Below are positions 1-8,433 of a stretch of DNA of 64,000 bases, piece after piece (position 1 is the first letter of the stretch; the number at the start of each line of letters is the position of its first letter). Under the pieces are notes generated by a model. That model saw nothing but the letters and a program-made list of their open reading frames with translations, was not told the origin of the DNA and made no database searches. Source of the stretch: Flavobacterium paronense (GTDB taxonomy: Bacteria > Bacteroidota > Bacteroidia > Flavobacteriales > Flavobacteriaceae). The DNA lies in the NCBI RefSeq assembly GCF_030409795.1, contig NZ_JAUFQN010000019.1, forward strand, positions 1,860,001-1,924,000, written 5' to 3'. Both the position numbers and the translations under genes were made by a program.

Positions 1-1853
1 AAAATGCCTAACTTTTGTTTGGTATAGCCCCAACCGGTAAGTGATACTTCTATTTCTTTTGGCAAGCTAAAAATATGATTAGAATAAATATAGACCGAAG
101 GTTTGGTTTCCATCATCAAAGCTGTACTGTCCACAATTTTGGTGTAGCCAAGATTCACCACATTGGTTGTCGTCCAAAATTTATATTTAAACGGAATCGT
201 TAGTTCTATTGAAATTCCAGATTCTTTTTCAAAATTGGTAGTCATAAAAGTTAATAAGTCTTGTGAATCATTATAACTTGCTCCATAATAAATTGGATTC
301 TTAGTTTTGTAAAATACCAATCTAAGTGATTTGTCTTTATAGCCATAATCAAGTGAAATTTCGTCTGTTATAGTTGGATTCAGATTAATATTATTCGCCC
401 AAACAAAATAAGGATTAATATAGGCGGAAGCCTGACTTGTAGATGAATAATTAGGACGCACGATGCTTTTAGCATAATTCACACTAATGGTATTAGAACT
501 GTCGATTGTCATTCCGATTTCAGCTTTTGGAAATAGGTTGATGTAATCCTTATCAACAGAAAAAGTATTTTCTGCAGCATACTTTCCTTTTACAATGGTG
601 TTTTCAGCTCGTAAACCAACTGTATAATTTAGCTTTTTATAACTTCCGCTAAGCTGAGAATAAGCCGCAATGTTTTGCTCTTTATAATTATAATCCGATT
701 TGGTTGTGCTTACTGGATTTATGTTTTCGATAGTAAAATGAGTATCCGCATTGGCAGACAAATACAAGGCTCCAAGTTCTAATTGCATTTCGTTTTTAAA
801 CTTTTTCTCCAAATCGGTTCTGCCTGAAAAAACATTTACATCAAACTTTTGATTTCGGTGTTGTGTTAATTCAGAACCCGTATCATTATAATCATTAAAA
901 ACAACACTCGCCATCTGCTGATTAAAATTAGAATACTGAAATCCCGAAAATAAGTTAGCCTCTAAACTTTTAATTTTATGATTGTAGTTCAAAAAACAAT
1001 TGGTGAATTCACGATTTTCATCATTCCTATTCAAAGTATTAATATAATTTATAGTGCTTTGTTCCTGATTGAACGTATTTGTATTAATATCAAAAATATC
1101 ATCTTGACTTTTTCTGCTGCCATTTAAAGTCAGATAATCGTCTTCATTGATTTTGTAGAAAAGCCCGCTACCGTATAAAAATTGCGGTCTTTTGGTAATA
1201 GCTGTAACTAAATAATTGGAGTGAATATCATAATCGGGCATCGTCAAATCATTTCCATTGCTTTCCCAAACGGTAATCTGATTATAATTGAAATTGGTTT
1301 TGAACTCAAGTTTTCCGGTTTTAAAACTGGCATTAATTCCCGAGTAATTATTGAAATATTTCTTGAAAGAAGCATTTTCAGAAAGCACCACTTTAAAGCC
1401 TTCTTTTTTACTGAACTTTCGGGTTATTAGAATGACTACTCTTCCGTTAGCTTCGTATTTTGAAGACGGATTATTAATGATTTCAATGGTTTTTATATCT
1501 TCTACAGCCAACGCATTGAATTCTTCCATATCAACACTTTGATTGTCTATATACAACAACGGCGTGCCTTTGCCAATTACTGAAATACCATCTTTTTCGG
1601 GCGTGATTTGGATTTTAGGCAACTTAGCCAGCAAATCAAGAGTATTTGGAGACGAATTGAAAATAGAATTTGCCACATCAACCTTAATGTTTCCATTTTT
1701 ATAGGCAAACGTTTTGGTTTCATTTTCTACTACAACCTCTTTTAATTCTTCAGGTTTTTCCTTTTCCTGTTCTTTTCTCTTTTCCTTTTCTTGCGCTAAG
1801 ACAAATTGGGTAACAAATAAAATTAACAGTAAAGAGAATTTGTTCATTTTCAT
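1..1853 (-). CDS. TonB-receptor-like outer-membrane beta-barrel protein (3' end outside window)
   Basis: The gene runs off the left edge, so about 617 N-terminal codons are present and the end of the barrel is missing. ATG at 1853 (second in-frame ATG at 1847) opens a signal peptide with a hydrophobic core ending near LAQE, followed by a Lys/Glu-rich stretch. A plug-like region follows (about residues 45-150) with LAKLPKIQITPEKDG, PLLYIDNQ and EIINNPSSKYEA, typical of the OMP_b-brl_3 family of TonB-dependent-like receptors. The rest has the alternating pattern of outer-membrane strands. I see no carboxypeptidase-like N-terminal domain. The substrate cannot be read from the sequence. It is divergent from the sensor kinase at 1978, with three GTTAA boxes between them, so it is a natural target of that two-component system (inference). 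Confidence 0.8.
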   Translation of the reverse strand, partial: MKMNKFSLLLILFVTQFVLAQEKEKRKEQEKEKPEELKEVVVENETKTFAYKNGNIKVDVANSIFNSSPNTLDLLAKLPKIQITPEKDGISVIGKGTPLLYIDNQSVDMEEFNALAVEDIKTIEIINNPSSKYEANGRVVILITRKFSKKEGFKVVLSENASFKKYFNNYSGINASFKTGKLEFKTNFNYNQITVWESNGNDLTMPDYDIHSNYLVTAITKRPQFLYGSGLFYKINEDDYLTLNGSRKSQDDIFDINTNTFNQEQSTINYINTLNRNDENREFTNCFLNYNHKIKSLEANLFSGFQYSNFNQQMASVVFNDYNDTGSELTQHRNQKFDVNVFSGRTDLEKKFKNEMQLELGALYLSANADTHFTIENINPVSTTKSDYNYKEQNIAAYSQLSGSYKKLNYTVGLRAENTIVKGKYAAENTFSVDKDYINLFPKAEIGMTIDSSNTISVNYAKSIVRPNYSSTSQASAYINPYFVWANNINLNPTITDEISLDYGYKDKSLRLVFYKTKNPIYYGASYNDSQDLLTFMTTNFEKESGISIELTIPFKYKFWTTTNVVNLGYTKIVDSTALMMETKPSVYIYSNHIFSLPKEIEVSLTGWGYTKQKLGI

Positions 1854-1898
1854 GGATTAAAATTTTCACAAAAGTGTTTCTATTATTTAGTTCCGAAA

Positions 1899-1926
1899 GT
1901 TAATTGAAGGTTAATGCAGGGTTAAA
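1899..1926 (+). promoter_or_regulatory. three direct GTTAA boxes, 11-bp spacing (response-regulator site)
   Basis: GTTAAT begins at 1899 and 1910 and GTTAAA at 1921, so the same hexamer recurs at exactly 11-bp intervals on one face of the helix. OmpR/PhoB-family regulators bind direct repeats with this spacing. The site lies between the divergent receptor gene and the kinase/regulator pair, 25 bp upstream of a -7 element for the pair. Autoregulation and control of the receptor gene are inferred. Confidence 0.6.
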
Positions 1927-1950
1927 CGTTTTATTTTGGTATAATTCACT

Positions 1951-1958
1951 TATTTTTG
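1951..1958 (+). promoter_or_regulatory. -7 promoter element TATTTTTG of the kinase/regulator pair
   Basis: This is an exact match to the Flavobacterium -7 consensus TAnnTTTG, 19 nt before the kinase ATG. No TTG lies at the usual 17-23 nt upstream (the nearest is only 12 nt away). The place of the -33 element is taken by the GTTAA boxes, as expected for an activator-dependent promoter. Confidence 0.5.
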
Positions 1959-1977
1959 AAAAGTCAATTTTGCATTC

Positions 1978-3336
1978 ATGAAACAAAAAATAAATTTCTT
2001 AATCGGATTTTCGGCTATAATATTACTCTTGCTTTGTGCCATTCAGGTGTATTTAGTGAAGACTGCGTATGACTATAAAGTAGAACAGTTTCATGCCGAA
2101 GTCAAAGACAAAATCGGGAACATCACCAGTAATTTTACCGAATTGGATTCGAGTATTTTCTTCAGAAAAGAAATCCTTTATAAAAGCCTAGCCGAAAAAT
2201 TCATTAACGACAAAAGCTATAGAAATCAGGTTAAAGCTGATTTACTCGATAACGAATACCGCGATGTATTGACCAACCGTTTAAGAAAAAAATTAAAGCG
2301 TGCTTTCCCTGATGAAGAAATCAGTTTTGCAGTTGTTGCTAATAAATTCGTAATGCTTGACAACACTACAAAGACAGACACTCTTTTTTCAGAGAAACCG
2401 GTTATCTCGAATGCTATTTATGGAAATCTGGCTTCTTTGGACGATGCTTTTTTAGTTAGAAACTATGTTGGAACCACAAGCGGATTTAAAAATGACAACT
2501 ATAAATTACTGACAGAAGACTGTTTGTATGTTTCGGTAAAAAATTGGGAGCAAATCATATTAGGGCGAATGGCAACGCTATTGATTTTGTCGATACTTTC
2601 GATGTTGGTTTTGGTAACGCTATTCGTAATCGCCATCAAAGCTCTAATCAAACAAAAGAAAGTGAGCGATGTCAAAACTGATTTCATCAATAACATTACC
2701 CACGAATTGAAAACACCTTTGACTACATTAAGTGTTTCAACCAAAATGTTAGCTCGCAAGGAAATAAAAGAAAACGAAGCTGTTTTTGACACCATTCTGG
2801 ATACTGTAAACCGTCAAAATATACGTTTGCAAAATATCATCGATCAGGTGATGAGCAATTCTTTGGGCTTTGAAGACATTGAACTTCAAAAAGAAAAGGT
2901 AAAAACCAACGCCTTGTTGCAAACCATTATTACTGATTTCAATCTCGCATATCCAAACGTAAAGATTAAATACAATTTCAATACTACAGAAATAAATTTA
3001 TTACTTGATAAATTTCATTTGACAACAGCAATCACTAATGTTCTCGAAAACGCCGTGAAGTATGGCTGCCAGAATATTACTTTAGTAACTTCGCTTGAAA
3101 ATGAGATTTTCCACATCAGCATTCAGGATGATGGTATCGGAATTGCCAAAACAAAACAGCCGTTTCTTTTTGAAAAATTCTATCGCGTCGAACAAGGAAA
3201 TGTTCACAATACGAAAGGCCTTGGTCTCGGATTGTATTATGTTGACCAAATCATAAAAGCACATCAAGGAACTGTAAAAGTTGTAAGTGAACTTGGAAAA
3301 GGAGCTTCTTTTACTATTAGTATACCTTCCGTTTAA
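1978..3336 (+). CDS. membrane sensor histidine kinase
   Basis: This 452-residue kinase has a first membrane helix at about 7-27, an extracytoplasmic sensor region to about 195 with no recognisable named domain, a second helix at about 196-222, and a cytoplasmic HisKA/HATPase core. The phosphoacceptor is His242 in NNITHELKTPL. The ATP-binding region shows the N box (ENAVKYG), the G1 box (DDGIGI) and the G2 box (GLGLGLYYV). No HAMP domain is evident. The partner regulator starts 3 nt after the stop, so the two are almost certainly co-transcribed. The signal sensed is unknown; the neighbouring outer-membrane receptor and the GTTAA boxes suggest envelope or nutrient-uptake control (inference). 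Confidence 0.9.
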   Translation: MKQKINFLIGFSAIILLLLCAIQVYLVKTAYDYKVEQFHAEVKDKIGNITSNFTELDSSIFFRKEILYKSLAEKFINDKSYRNQVKADLLDNEYRDVLTNRLRKKLKRAFPDEEISFAVVANKFVMLDNTTKTDTLFSEKPVISNAIYGNLASLDDAFLVRNYVGTTSGFKNDNYKLLTEDCLYVSVKNWEQIILGRMATLLILSILSMLVLVTLFVIAIKALIKQKKVSDVKTDFINNITHELKTPLTTLSVSTKMLARKEIKENEAVFDTILDTVNRQNIRLQNIIDQVMSNSLGFEDIELQKEKVKTNALLQTIITDFNLAYPNVKIKYNFNTTEINLLLDKFHLTTAITNVLENAVKYGCQNITLVTSLENEIFHISIQDDGIGIAKTKQPFLFEKFYRVEQGNVHNTKGLGLGLYYVDQIIKAHQGTVKVVSELGKGASFTISIPSV

Positions 3337-3339
3337 TTC

Positions 3340-4035
3340 ATGAAAAAAATACTATTAGCCGAAGATGATATTGATTTTGCCAATGTGCTGAAACACTATT
3401 TAGAGATTTATCAGTTTGAAGTACATTGGGCAAAGGATGGCGAAGAAGCCTGGAAGCTCTTTCAAAAGGAAATTTTTAATATCTGCATTTTTGATGTTAT
3501 GATGCCTAAAACGGACGGATTTACTTTGGCAGAACAATGTGTTAGTCTTCGTCCAGAAATTCCGTTTCTATTCTTGACTGCCCGAAACCAAAATGAAGAT
3601 AAAATCAAAGGCTTAAAACTCGGGGCAGATGATTATATTATAAAACCTTTTGAAGCCGATGAATTAGTTTTGAGGATTACCAATATTTTAAAAAGGGCTA
3701 CCAATTCTGTGACTAAATTATCTAATGCCAATGAGATTCAAATTGGAAACTATCTTTTTCACACATATCGATTAGAATTAAAAATAGGAAACAAAACCCA
3801 ACAACTCACGGAAAAAGAAGCTTCACTAATTACGTTTCTTTTCAACTATAAAAATCAATTACTGAAGCGTGAACAAATATTAAAGGCAGTATGGAAAAAC
3901 GACGATTATTTCTCAGGCAGAAGTATGGATGTTTTCATCAGCAGACTCAGAAAATATTTTAAGGATGATACTGCTATTTCAATCGAAAGTGTTCGGAATA
4001 TTGGATTGGAGTTTAAAATAAAAAAAGGAAGTTAA
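3340..4035 (+). CDS. OmpR-family response regulator
   Basis: This 231-residue regulator has a receiver domain (about 1-118) with phosphoacceptor Asp52 in IFDVMMPKTDG, acidic residues EDD near the N-terminus, a conserved Thr in FLTAR and the Lys of IIKPF. A winged-helix DNA-binding domain follows (about 135-228), with LTEKEASLITFL at its start and the recognition-helix/wing region GRSMDVFISRLRKYF. It is the cognate partner of the kinase that ends 3 nt upstream. OmpR-type proteins bind direct repeats at 11-bp spacing, and such a triple repeat lies just upstream of the kinase gene, so autoregulation is likely but inferred. Confidence 0.92.
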   Translation: MKKILLAEDDIDFANVLKHYLEIYQFEVHWAKDGEEAWKLFQKEIFNICIFDVMMPKTDGFTLAEQCVSLRPEIPFLFLTARNQNEDKIKGLKLGADDYIIKPFEADELVLRITNILKRATNSVTKLSNANEIQIGNYLFHTYRLELKIGNKTQQLTEKEASLITFLFNYKNQLLKREQILKAVWKNDDYFSGRSMDVFISRLRKYFKDDTAISIESVRNIGLEFKIKKGS

Positions 4036-4101
4036 TTTTCACAATTATTAAACCTTTTTAAATTATTTTAGTCGAAAGGTTGCTTTTTAAATCCACAGAC
4101 T

Positions 4102-5928
4102 ATGAATAAAGTTTTACCACTCCTTTTTTTATTTTTTATTTCTCAGACAAATTCGCAAACAGTAAATACTCAATTCGGGACTATTCAAGGAAGTTTAAAC
4201 GGAACAGTCTATCAGTTCTTAGGTATTCCTTTTGCAAAACCTCCTATAAATGACTTACGTTGGAAAGCGCCACAAAATCCAGTAAATTGGACAGGCATAT
4301 TAACTACAAATGCTTTTTCTCCGGTTTGTCCTCAAAAAAACTTTGATACAGGTGGTTCGTCATCTACAATTGAAGGGAATGAAGATTGTCTTTATCTAAA
4401 TATTTGGACTCCCAATTTAACCAATACCACGAAACCTGTAATGGTCTTTATTCATGGTGGAGGAAATCAACAAGGAAGTACCAGTGAAGTAAATGGTGGA
4501 ACACAAATGTTTTTTGGGAAAAACTTAGCAGACAGAGGAAATGCTGTAATTGTCACTATACAATACCGACTTGGACCTCTAGGTTTTTTAGTGCATCCCG
4601 GTTTAGAAACTGAAAACGTTAATAATGTTTCAGGAAACTATGCTGTAATGGATCAAATTTTAGCCTTAAGATGGATTCAAAACAATATAGCCAATTTTGG
4701 TGGAGATGTTAATAAAATAATGATTTTTGGAGAAAGCGCTGGCGGAATCAATGTCGGGAATTTATTGACTAGCCCATTAGCCGCTAATCTATTTCAAAGA
4801 GCTTGCATTGAAAGTGCTGCTCCAGTCATAAACAATTATTCTACAGGAAGAAATCTTGGTATTGATTATGTAAACACTTACACCACAACAGGTACAGATA
4901 CTGACAAAATTGCTTACATGCGAAGCTTAACAAGTGATCAACTTGTAGCTAATGAAACGGCTCCTTTAAGCGGTGGTGCTGTTGGCTTGAACTGGTTGCC
5001 AGTAGTAGATAATGTTGTTTTTAATAGCGTTCCATCAGCCCAATTTCAATCAGGAAATTTTAATAAAGTTCCGTTGATAATTGGTAGTAATTCAGAAGAA
5101 ATGAGTATTTCTGCACCCGAAACAGTTACACCGTTAATGGTGACTTTATTAAAAAACAGTATTGTACCGACTGCATTATTACCGCAAGCAAATAGTTTAT
5201 ATCCATCTGGCGCAGATAACACAACAGCTAAACAATCCTATATTGGCATACTAACAGACTCACAGTTTACAGCCTCGACAAGAAGAACAGCACAATGTGT
5301 AAGTTCTAATCAAACAGAGCCTGTTTGGCGTTATTTTTTCACTCACAAACATACCGTTTCAATACTTCAACCTCTGGGAAGTTATCATGGTATGGAACTT
5401 TTTTATGTTTTCAATAATTGGGAAAATGCTACGCTTGGTTCTGGACCTTTATTTCACAACGAAGATGAACAAGTTCAAGATGCTATGTTGTCTTATTGGG
5501 TGAATTTTGCCAACACCGGAAATCCTAATGGAACAGGACTAGCTACATGGCCTCAATATAATGCTGCTACCGATTGTTATGTAGAAATTAAAGCAACTCC
5601 TGATGGGACACAATGTGGTTTGAGAACTGCAAAAACGGATTTGTGGGATGCAGCAATTAATTATACGCCTTGTACAAGTTCACTTTCTGTTGTAGAAAAT
5701 AATGACACCATGTTTACTGTTTTTCCGAATCCTTTAAATGATATTGTAAATATTATCCCGAAAGGAACTACAGACTCGATTGAGATTTCTGTATTTGATT
5801 TAACTGGTAAAAAACTCTTTACTTCAACTGAATTACAACTTGATTTTTCTAATTATTCAAGCGGAATTTATACTCTTAAAATAAATCAAGGCAATACAAC
5901 TTCGACAGCAAAAATCATTAAAAAATAA
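4102..5928 (+). CDS. secreted type B carboxylesterase with T9SS type A sorting domain
   Basis: This 608-residue serine ester hydrolase of the COesterase family has a signal peptide at residues 1-18 (MNKVLPLLFLFFISQTNS) and the family signatures GNEDCLYLNIW and FIHGGG. The triad is complete: nucleophile Ser212 in FGESAGG, the acid in GSNSEEM (Glu332 or Glu333), and His429 in SYHGMELF. The C-terminal 75 residues form a type A T9SS sorting domain: FPNP near residue 540, an SGIYTLKI strand, and a terminal KIIKK. The product should therefore be secreted or surface-attached through the type IX system. The natural substrate is unknown. It stands alone between the regulator gene and RNase P RNA, and its 3' end nearly touches the end of the convergent rnpB. 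Confidence 0.9.
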   Translation: MNKVLPLLFLFFISQTNSQTVNTQFGTIQGSLNGTVYQFLGIPFAKPPINDLRWKAPQNPVNWTGILTTNAFSPVCPQKNFDTGGSSSTIEGNEDCLYLNIWTPNLTNTTKPVMVFIHGGGNQQGSTSEVNGGTQMFFGKNLADRGNAVIVTIQYRLGPLGFLVHPGLETENVNNVSGNYAVMDQILALRWIQNNIANFGGDVNKIMIFGESAGGINVGNLLTSPLAANLFQRACIESAAPVINNYSTGRNLGIDYVNTYTTTGTDTDKIAYMRSLTSDQLVANETAPLSGGAVGLNWLPVVDNVVFNSVPSAQFQSGNFNKVPLIIGSNSEEMSISAPETVTPLMVTLLKNSIVPTALLPQANSLYPSGADNTTAKQSYIGILTDSQFTASTRRTAQCVSSNQTEPVWRYFFTHKHTVSILQPLGSYHGMELFYVFNNWENATLGSGPLFHNEDEQVQDAMLSYWVNFANTGNPNGTGLATWPQYNAATDCYVEIKATPDGTQCGLRTAKTDLWDAAINYTPCTSSLSVVENNDTMFTVFPNPLNDIVNIIPKGTTDSIEISVFDLTGKKLFTSTELQLDFSNYSSGIYTLKINQGNTTSTAKIIKK

Positions 5929-5931
5929 AAA

Positions 5932-6230
5932 AGCAGACCTATAAGCCGGATTCTGTACCTCGCCGAGGCGGGCCCTTATCATTTATCTAGTCTCGTTATT
6001 ACTAACGAGATCAAGCTTCCTACCCTTCGGCAACGGACGAGTAATCCTTAAATGCCGATATACTTGGAATTTCACCGCATAGAGTTTACCTGGTTTCACT
6101 ACAGCCGAACTGTACTTGCTTTCTGTTGCACTTGTCCTCGTCTTTCAACGGTTGGGCGTTACCCAATATGCTACTCTTTGGTGTCCGGACTTTCCTCCCC
6201 GATTGCTCAGGACGATAAGGCGGTCTGCGT
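5932..6230 (-). ncRNA. rnpB: RNase P catalytic RNA, bacterial type
   Basis: Read on the minus strand this stretch has the invariant P4 segment GAGGAAAGTCCGGAC (around 6185-6205), an ACAGAAnnnGnnnA-type core, and the 3' landmark ACAGAATCCGGCTTATAGG near 5940. The ends pair as helix P1 (GCAGACC at 6222-6228 with GGTCTGC at 5933-5939), which fixes the length at about 300 nt. A T-run follows the closing helix at once (5925-5932) and can serve as terminator; it also overlaps the stop region of the convergent esterase gene. RNase P removes the 5' leaders of tRNA precursors. Short open frames drawn through this region are not genes. Confidence 0.95.
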
Positions 6231-6232
6231 GG

Positions 6233-6240
6233 CAAAGATA
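6233..6240 (-). promoter_or_regulatory. -7 promoter element TATCTTTG of rnpB
   Basis: On the minus strand TATCTTTG matches the -7 consensus TAnnTTTG exactly and sits about 5 nt before the first base of helix P1, which is where the mature RNase P RNA should begin. No TTG is seen at -33; that region is purine-rich GGAATT/GGATT repeats. Confidence 0.6.
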
Positions 6241-6311
6241 GGAAATTGGGATTTAGGAATTAGGATTAAGAATTTGGGAATTATTTTTTATCTTTATGGA
6301 AATAATACCTT

Positions 6312-6611
6312 ATGAAAAATCGATATCATTATGCTTCTGTTTTAAAAGCTTTGGAAGAACTTAAAGCTATGGATTTTGTTGTTGATTTTAATCTGCAGGA
6401 AGATGCCATAATGAGTAATCCTGAGAATTATCAAATTCTGCATATATATCGTTATGAAGGTGATACCAATCCGGATGAAGAAGCTATTGTCTATGGTATC
6501 AAATCGAGCACTGGAGAAAAAGGAGTATTTGTGGCTGGATTTTCACCCAATTCCGAAAGTCATGCCGCACAGGTTTTACATGAATTAAGTATTAAAGGAA
6601 ATAAACAATAG
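6312..6611 (+). CDS. small conserved protein of unknown function (99 aa)
   Basis: This is a 99-residue soluble protein without signal peptide or membrane helix. The N-terminal third is helical ([14 protein letters not shown]). The middle has an acidic stretch ([10 protein letters not shown]) leading into strand-like segments ([19 protein letters not shown]), and the C-terminus is helical. Similar small flavobacterial proteins are, from memory, often labelled phosphoribosylpyrophosphate synthetase; nothing here supports that, since the protein is far too short and lacks a PRPP-binding loop. It starts 72 nt from the divergent rnpB promoter and ends 93 nt before dnaX. Function unknown. Confidence 0.65.
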   Translation: MKNRYHYASVLKALEELKAMDFVVDFNLQEDAIMSNPENYQILHIYRYEGDTNPDEEAIVYGIKSSTGEKGVFVAGFSPNSESHAAQVLHELSIKGNKQ

Positions 6612-6679
6612 CATCAGAAATTGTGGAAAAGTTTTTTCCAAATAACCACATTCCCAAATAACCAAATCAACTATTATTC

Positions 6680-6687
6680 TATATTTG
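6680..6687 (+). promoter_or_regulatory. -7 promoter element TATATTTG of dnaX
   Basis: An exact TAnnTTTG match ends 17 nt before the dnaX ATG. The upstream stretch is made of CCAAATAACCA-like repeats and has no clear TTG at -33. Confidence 0.5.
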
Positions 6688-6704
6688 TAATCCAGTAAAA
6701 ATCT

Positions 6705-8432
6705 ATGGAACAATTTGTAGTATCAGCACGCAAGTATCGTCCACAAACGTTTAAAGACGTTGTGGGTCAACAAGCAATTACGAATACTTTGCTTAATGCC
6801 ATAGAAAGTAATCACTTGGCTTCTGCCCTATTATTTACCGGTCCGAGAGGTGTTGGAAAAACTACCTGTGCCAGGATTTTAGCACGCAAAATTAATCAGC
6901 CTGGTTATGATGATCCCAATGAGGATTTTGCTTTTAATGTGTTTGAACTAGATGCCGCTTCTAACAATTCGGTTGATGATATTAGAAACTTAATTGACCA
7001 AGTTCGCATACCGCCACAAACCGGACAATATAAAGTTTATATTATTGACGAGGTTCATATGTTGTCTTCGGCAGCTTTCAATGCCTTTTTAAAAACACTT
7101 GAAGAACCGCCAAAGCACGCCATCTTTATTTTGGCTACGACCGAAAAACACAAAATTATTCCAACTATATTATCGCGTTGCCAGATTTTTGACTTTAAAA
7201 GAATTACGGTTAAAGATGCTAAAGAACATTTGGCTGATGTTGCTAAAAGTCAAGGCGTGGAATTTGAAGATGACGCTTTACACATTATTGCACAAAAAGC
7301 GGATGGCGCTATGCGTGATGCTTTGTCCATTTTTGATCGTGTGGTTTCCTATTGTGGAAACAACTTAACACGTCAGGCGGTAACTGAGAATCTGAACGTT
7401 TTAGATTATGAGACGTACATCAATATGACCGATTTGATTCTGGAAAACAAAATTCCGGAAGTCTTGCTAGGGTATAATGATATTTTATCCAAAGGTTTTG
7501 ATGGTCATCATTTCATTGCTGGATTAGCATCGCATTTTAGAGATTTATTAGTTGCCAAAACACCCGCTACACTTTCGTTGTTGGAAATGGGTGAAGCGGC
7601 ACAAAGATTATACGGACAACAATCCCAAAAAGCGTCTCAAGACTTTTTATTAAAAGGGATTGAGATTGCTAATGATTGTGATTTGAAATATAAGGTTTCT
7701 CAAAATCAACGCCTTTTAGTAGAACTCGCGTTAATGCAATTAAGCTCTATCGGTTTTGATGGAGAAAAAAAAAAGCCTGAGTTAATAATTCCGCCTACTT
7801 ATTATCGTAATAACAGTTATTCTATAGCTGAAGTTAAAGAGCCATTAGCCAAAAGCCAAAAGCAATTAGTAGAATACATTCAGAAGGCAGAAGAAATTGT
7901 TGAGAAACAAATAAATATAAACAATCAACCAACAACCGACAACCAACAACCAATAACTGATAACCTTCAACCAAAGGTTTCCTCAATGTCTTTAGCTAGC
8001 ATTCGTGCTAAGAAAGAAATGGTTGAGGCCCATAAGTCGACAGTAAAAGAAGTGATTCATTTGGCAAGCGAGCCGTTTTCTGAAACGGAAATGCACGAAC
8101 AATGGTTTGAATACGCACGTCGCATGGAAGATAAAGGTCATCATATTGTTGCTTCTTTAATAACGATAAACAAACCAACACTCGAAGGCACAACCATTAT
8201 TCACGAGTTACCGAATGAAAGTTCAAAACTGGATTTCGAAAAAGATAAAGAATTAGTGGGCTACTTAAGAGGAAAGCTGCATAATCACGATATTACTATT
8301 GAAGTTAAGGTAAATGAAACTTTAGTACTTAAAAAAAGTAGCCGAACAATAGACAAATACAACCGTTTGGTAGAACTTAATCCCAATTTAGAATTGATGC
8401 GTAATCTTTTTGGGTTAGAAGTCAATGAGTAA
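6705..8432 (+). CDS. dnaX: DNA polymerase III subunit gamma/tau
   Basis: This 575-residue clamp-loader ATPase has Walker A GPRGVGKTT (Lys52), Walker B IIDEVH, the sensor 1 segment LATTEKHKI and an SRC arginine-finger motif (TILSRCQIF). Domain III ends near residue 350 with LVELALMQLSS. Two points stand out. The four-cysteine zinc module that usually follows Walker A is absent: the segment reads INQPGYDDPNEDFAFN. Codons 354-357 (GAA AAA AAA AAG) hold an A10G run at 7765-7775; a shift either way meets a stop within five codons, giving a gamma-like form of about 358 residues. The linker after this (about 400-425) is Asn/Gln/Pro/Thr-rich and repetitive; a tau-specific C-terminal domain follows. 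The gene is convergent with ppx, with 1 bp between the stops. Confidence 0.95.
   Translation: MEQFVVSARKYRPQTFKDVVGQQAITNTLLNAIESNHLASALLFTGPRGVGKTTCARILARKINQPGYDDPNEDFAFNVFELDAASNNSVDDIRNLIDQVRIPPQTGQYKVYIIDEVHMLSSAAFNAFLKTLEEPPKHAIFILATTEKHKIIPTILSRCQIFDFKRITVKDAKEHLADVAKSQGVEFEDDALHIIAQKADGAMRDALSIFDRVVSYCGNNLTRQAVTENLNVLDYETYINMTDLILENKIPEVLLGYNDILSKGFDGHHFIAGLASHFRDLLVAKTPATLSLLEMGEAAQRLYGQQSQKASQDFLLKGIEIANDCDLKYKVSQNQRLLVELALMQLSSIGFDGEKKKPELIIPPTYYRNNSYSIAEVKEPLAKSQKQLVEYIQKAEEIVEKQININNQPTTDNQQPITDNLQPKVSSMSLASIRAKKEMVEAHKSTVKEVIHLASEPFSETEMHEQWFEYARRMEDKGHHIVASLITINKPTLEGTTIIHELPNESSKLDFEKDKELVGYLRGKLHNHDITIEVKVNETLVLKKSSRTIDKYNRLVELNPNLELMRNLFGLEVNE
7764..7785 (+). other. dnaX slippery run A10G with immediate stops in both other frames
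   Basis: Ten A (7765-7774) followed by G contain the heptamer A AAA AAG used for -1 frameshifting in E. coli dnaX, and exceed the A9 run that causes transcriptional slippage in Thermus dnaX. After a -1 shift the next codons are GCC then TGA (7778-7780). After a +1 shift AGC CTG AGT is followed by TAA (7783-7785). Both end translation just past domain III. Confidence 0.6.
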
Positions 8433-8433
8433 A

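Noticed and set aside
6052..6315. An 87-codon plus-strand frame
   Set aside because: It is the complement of RNase P RNA, whose conserved core and P1 pairing explain the sequence.
8433..8433. A shared terminator at the dnaX-ppx convergence
   Set aside because: The stop codons are 1 bp apart, but I find no stem with flanking A/T runs there, unlike at 51967-51996.
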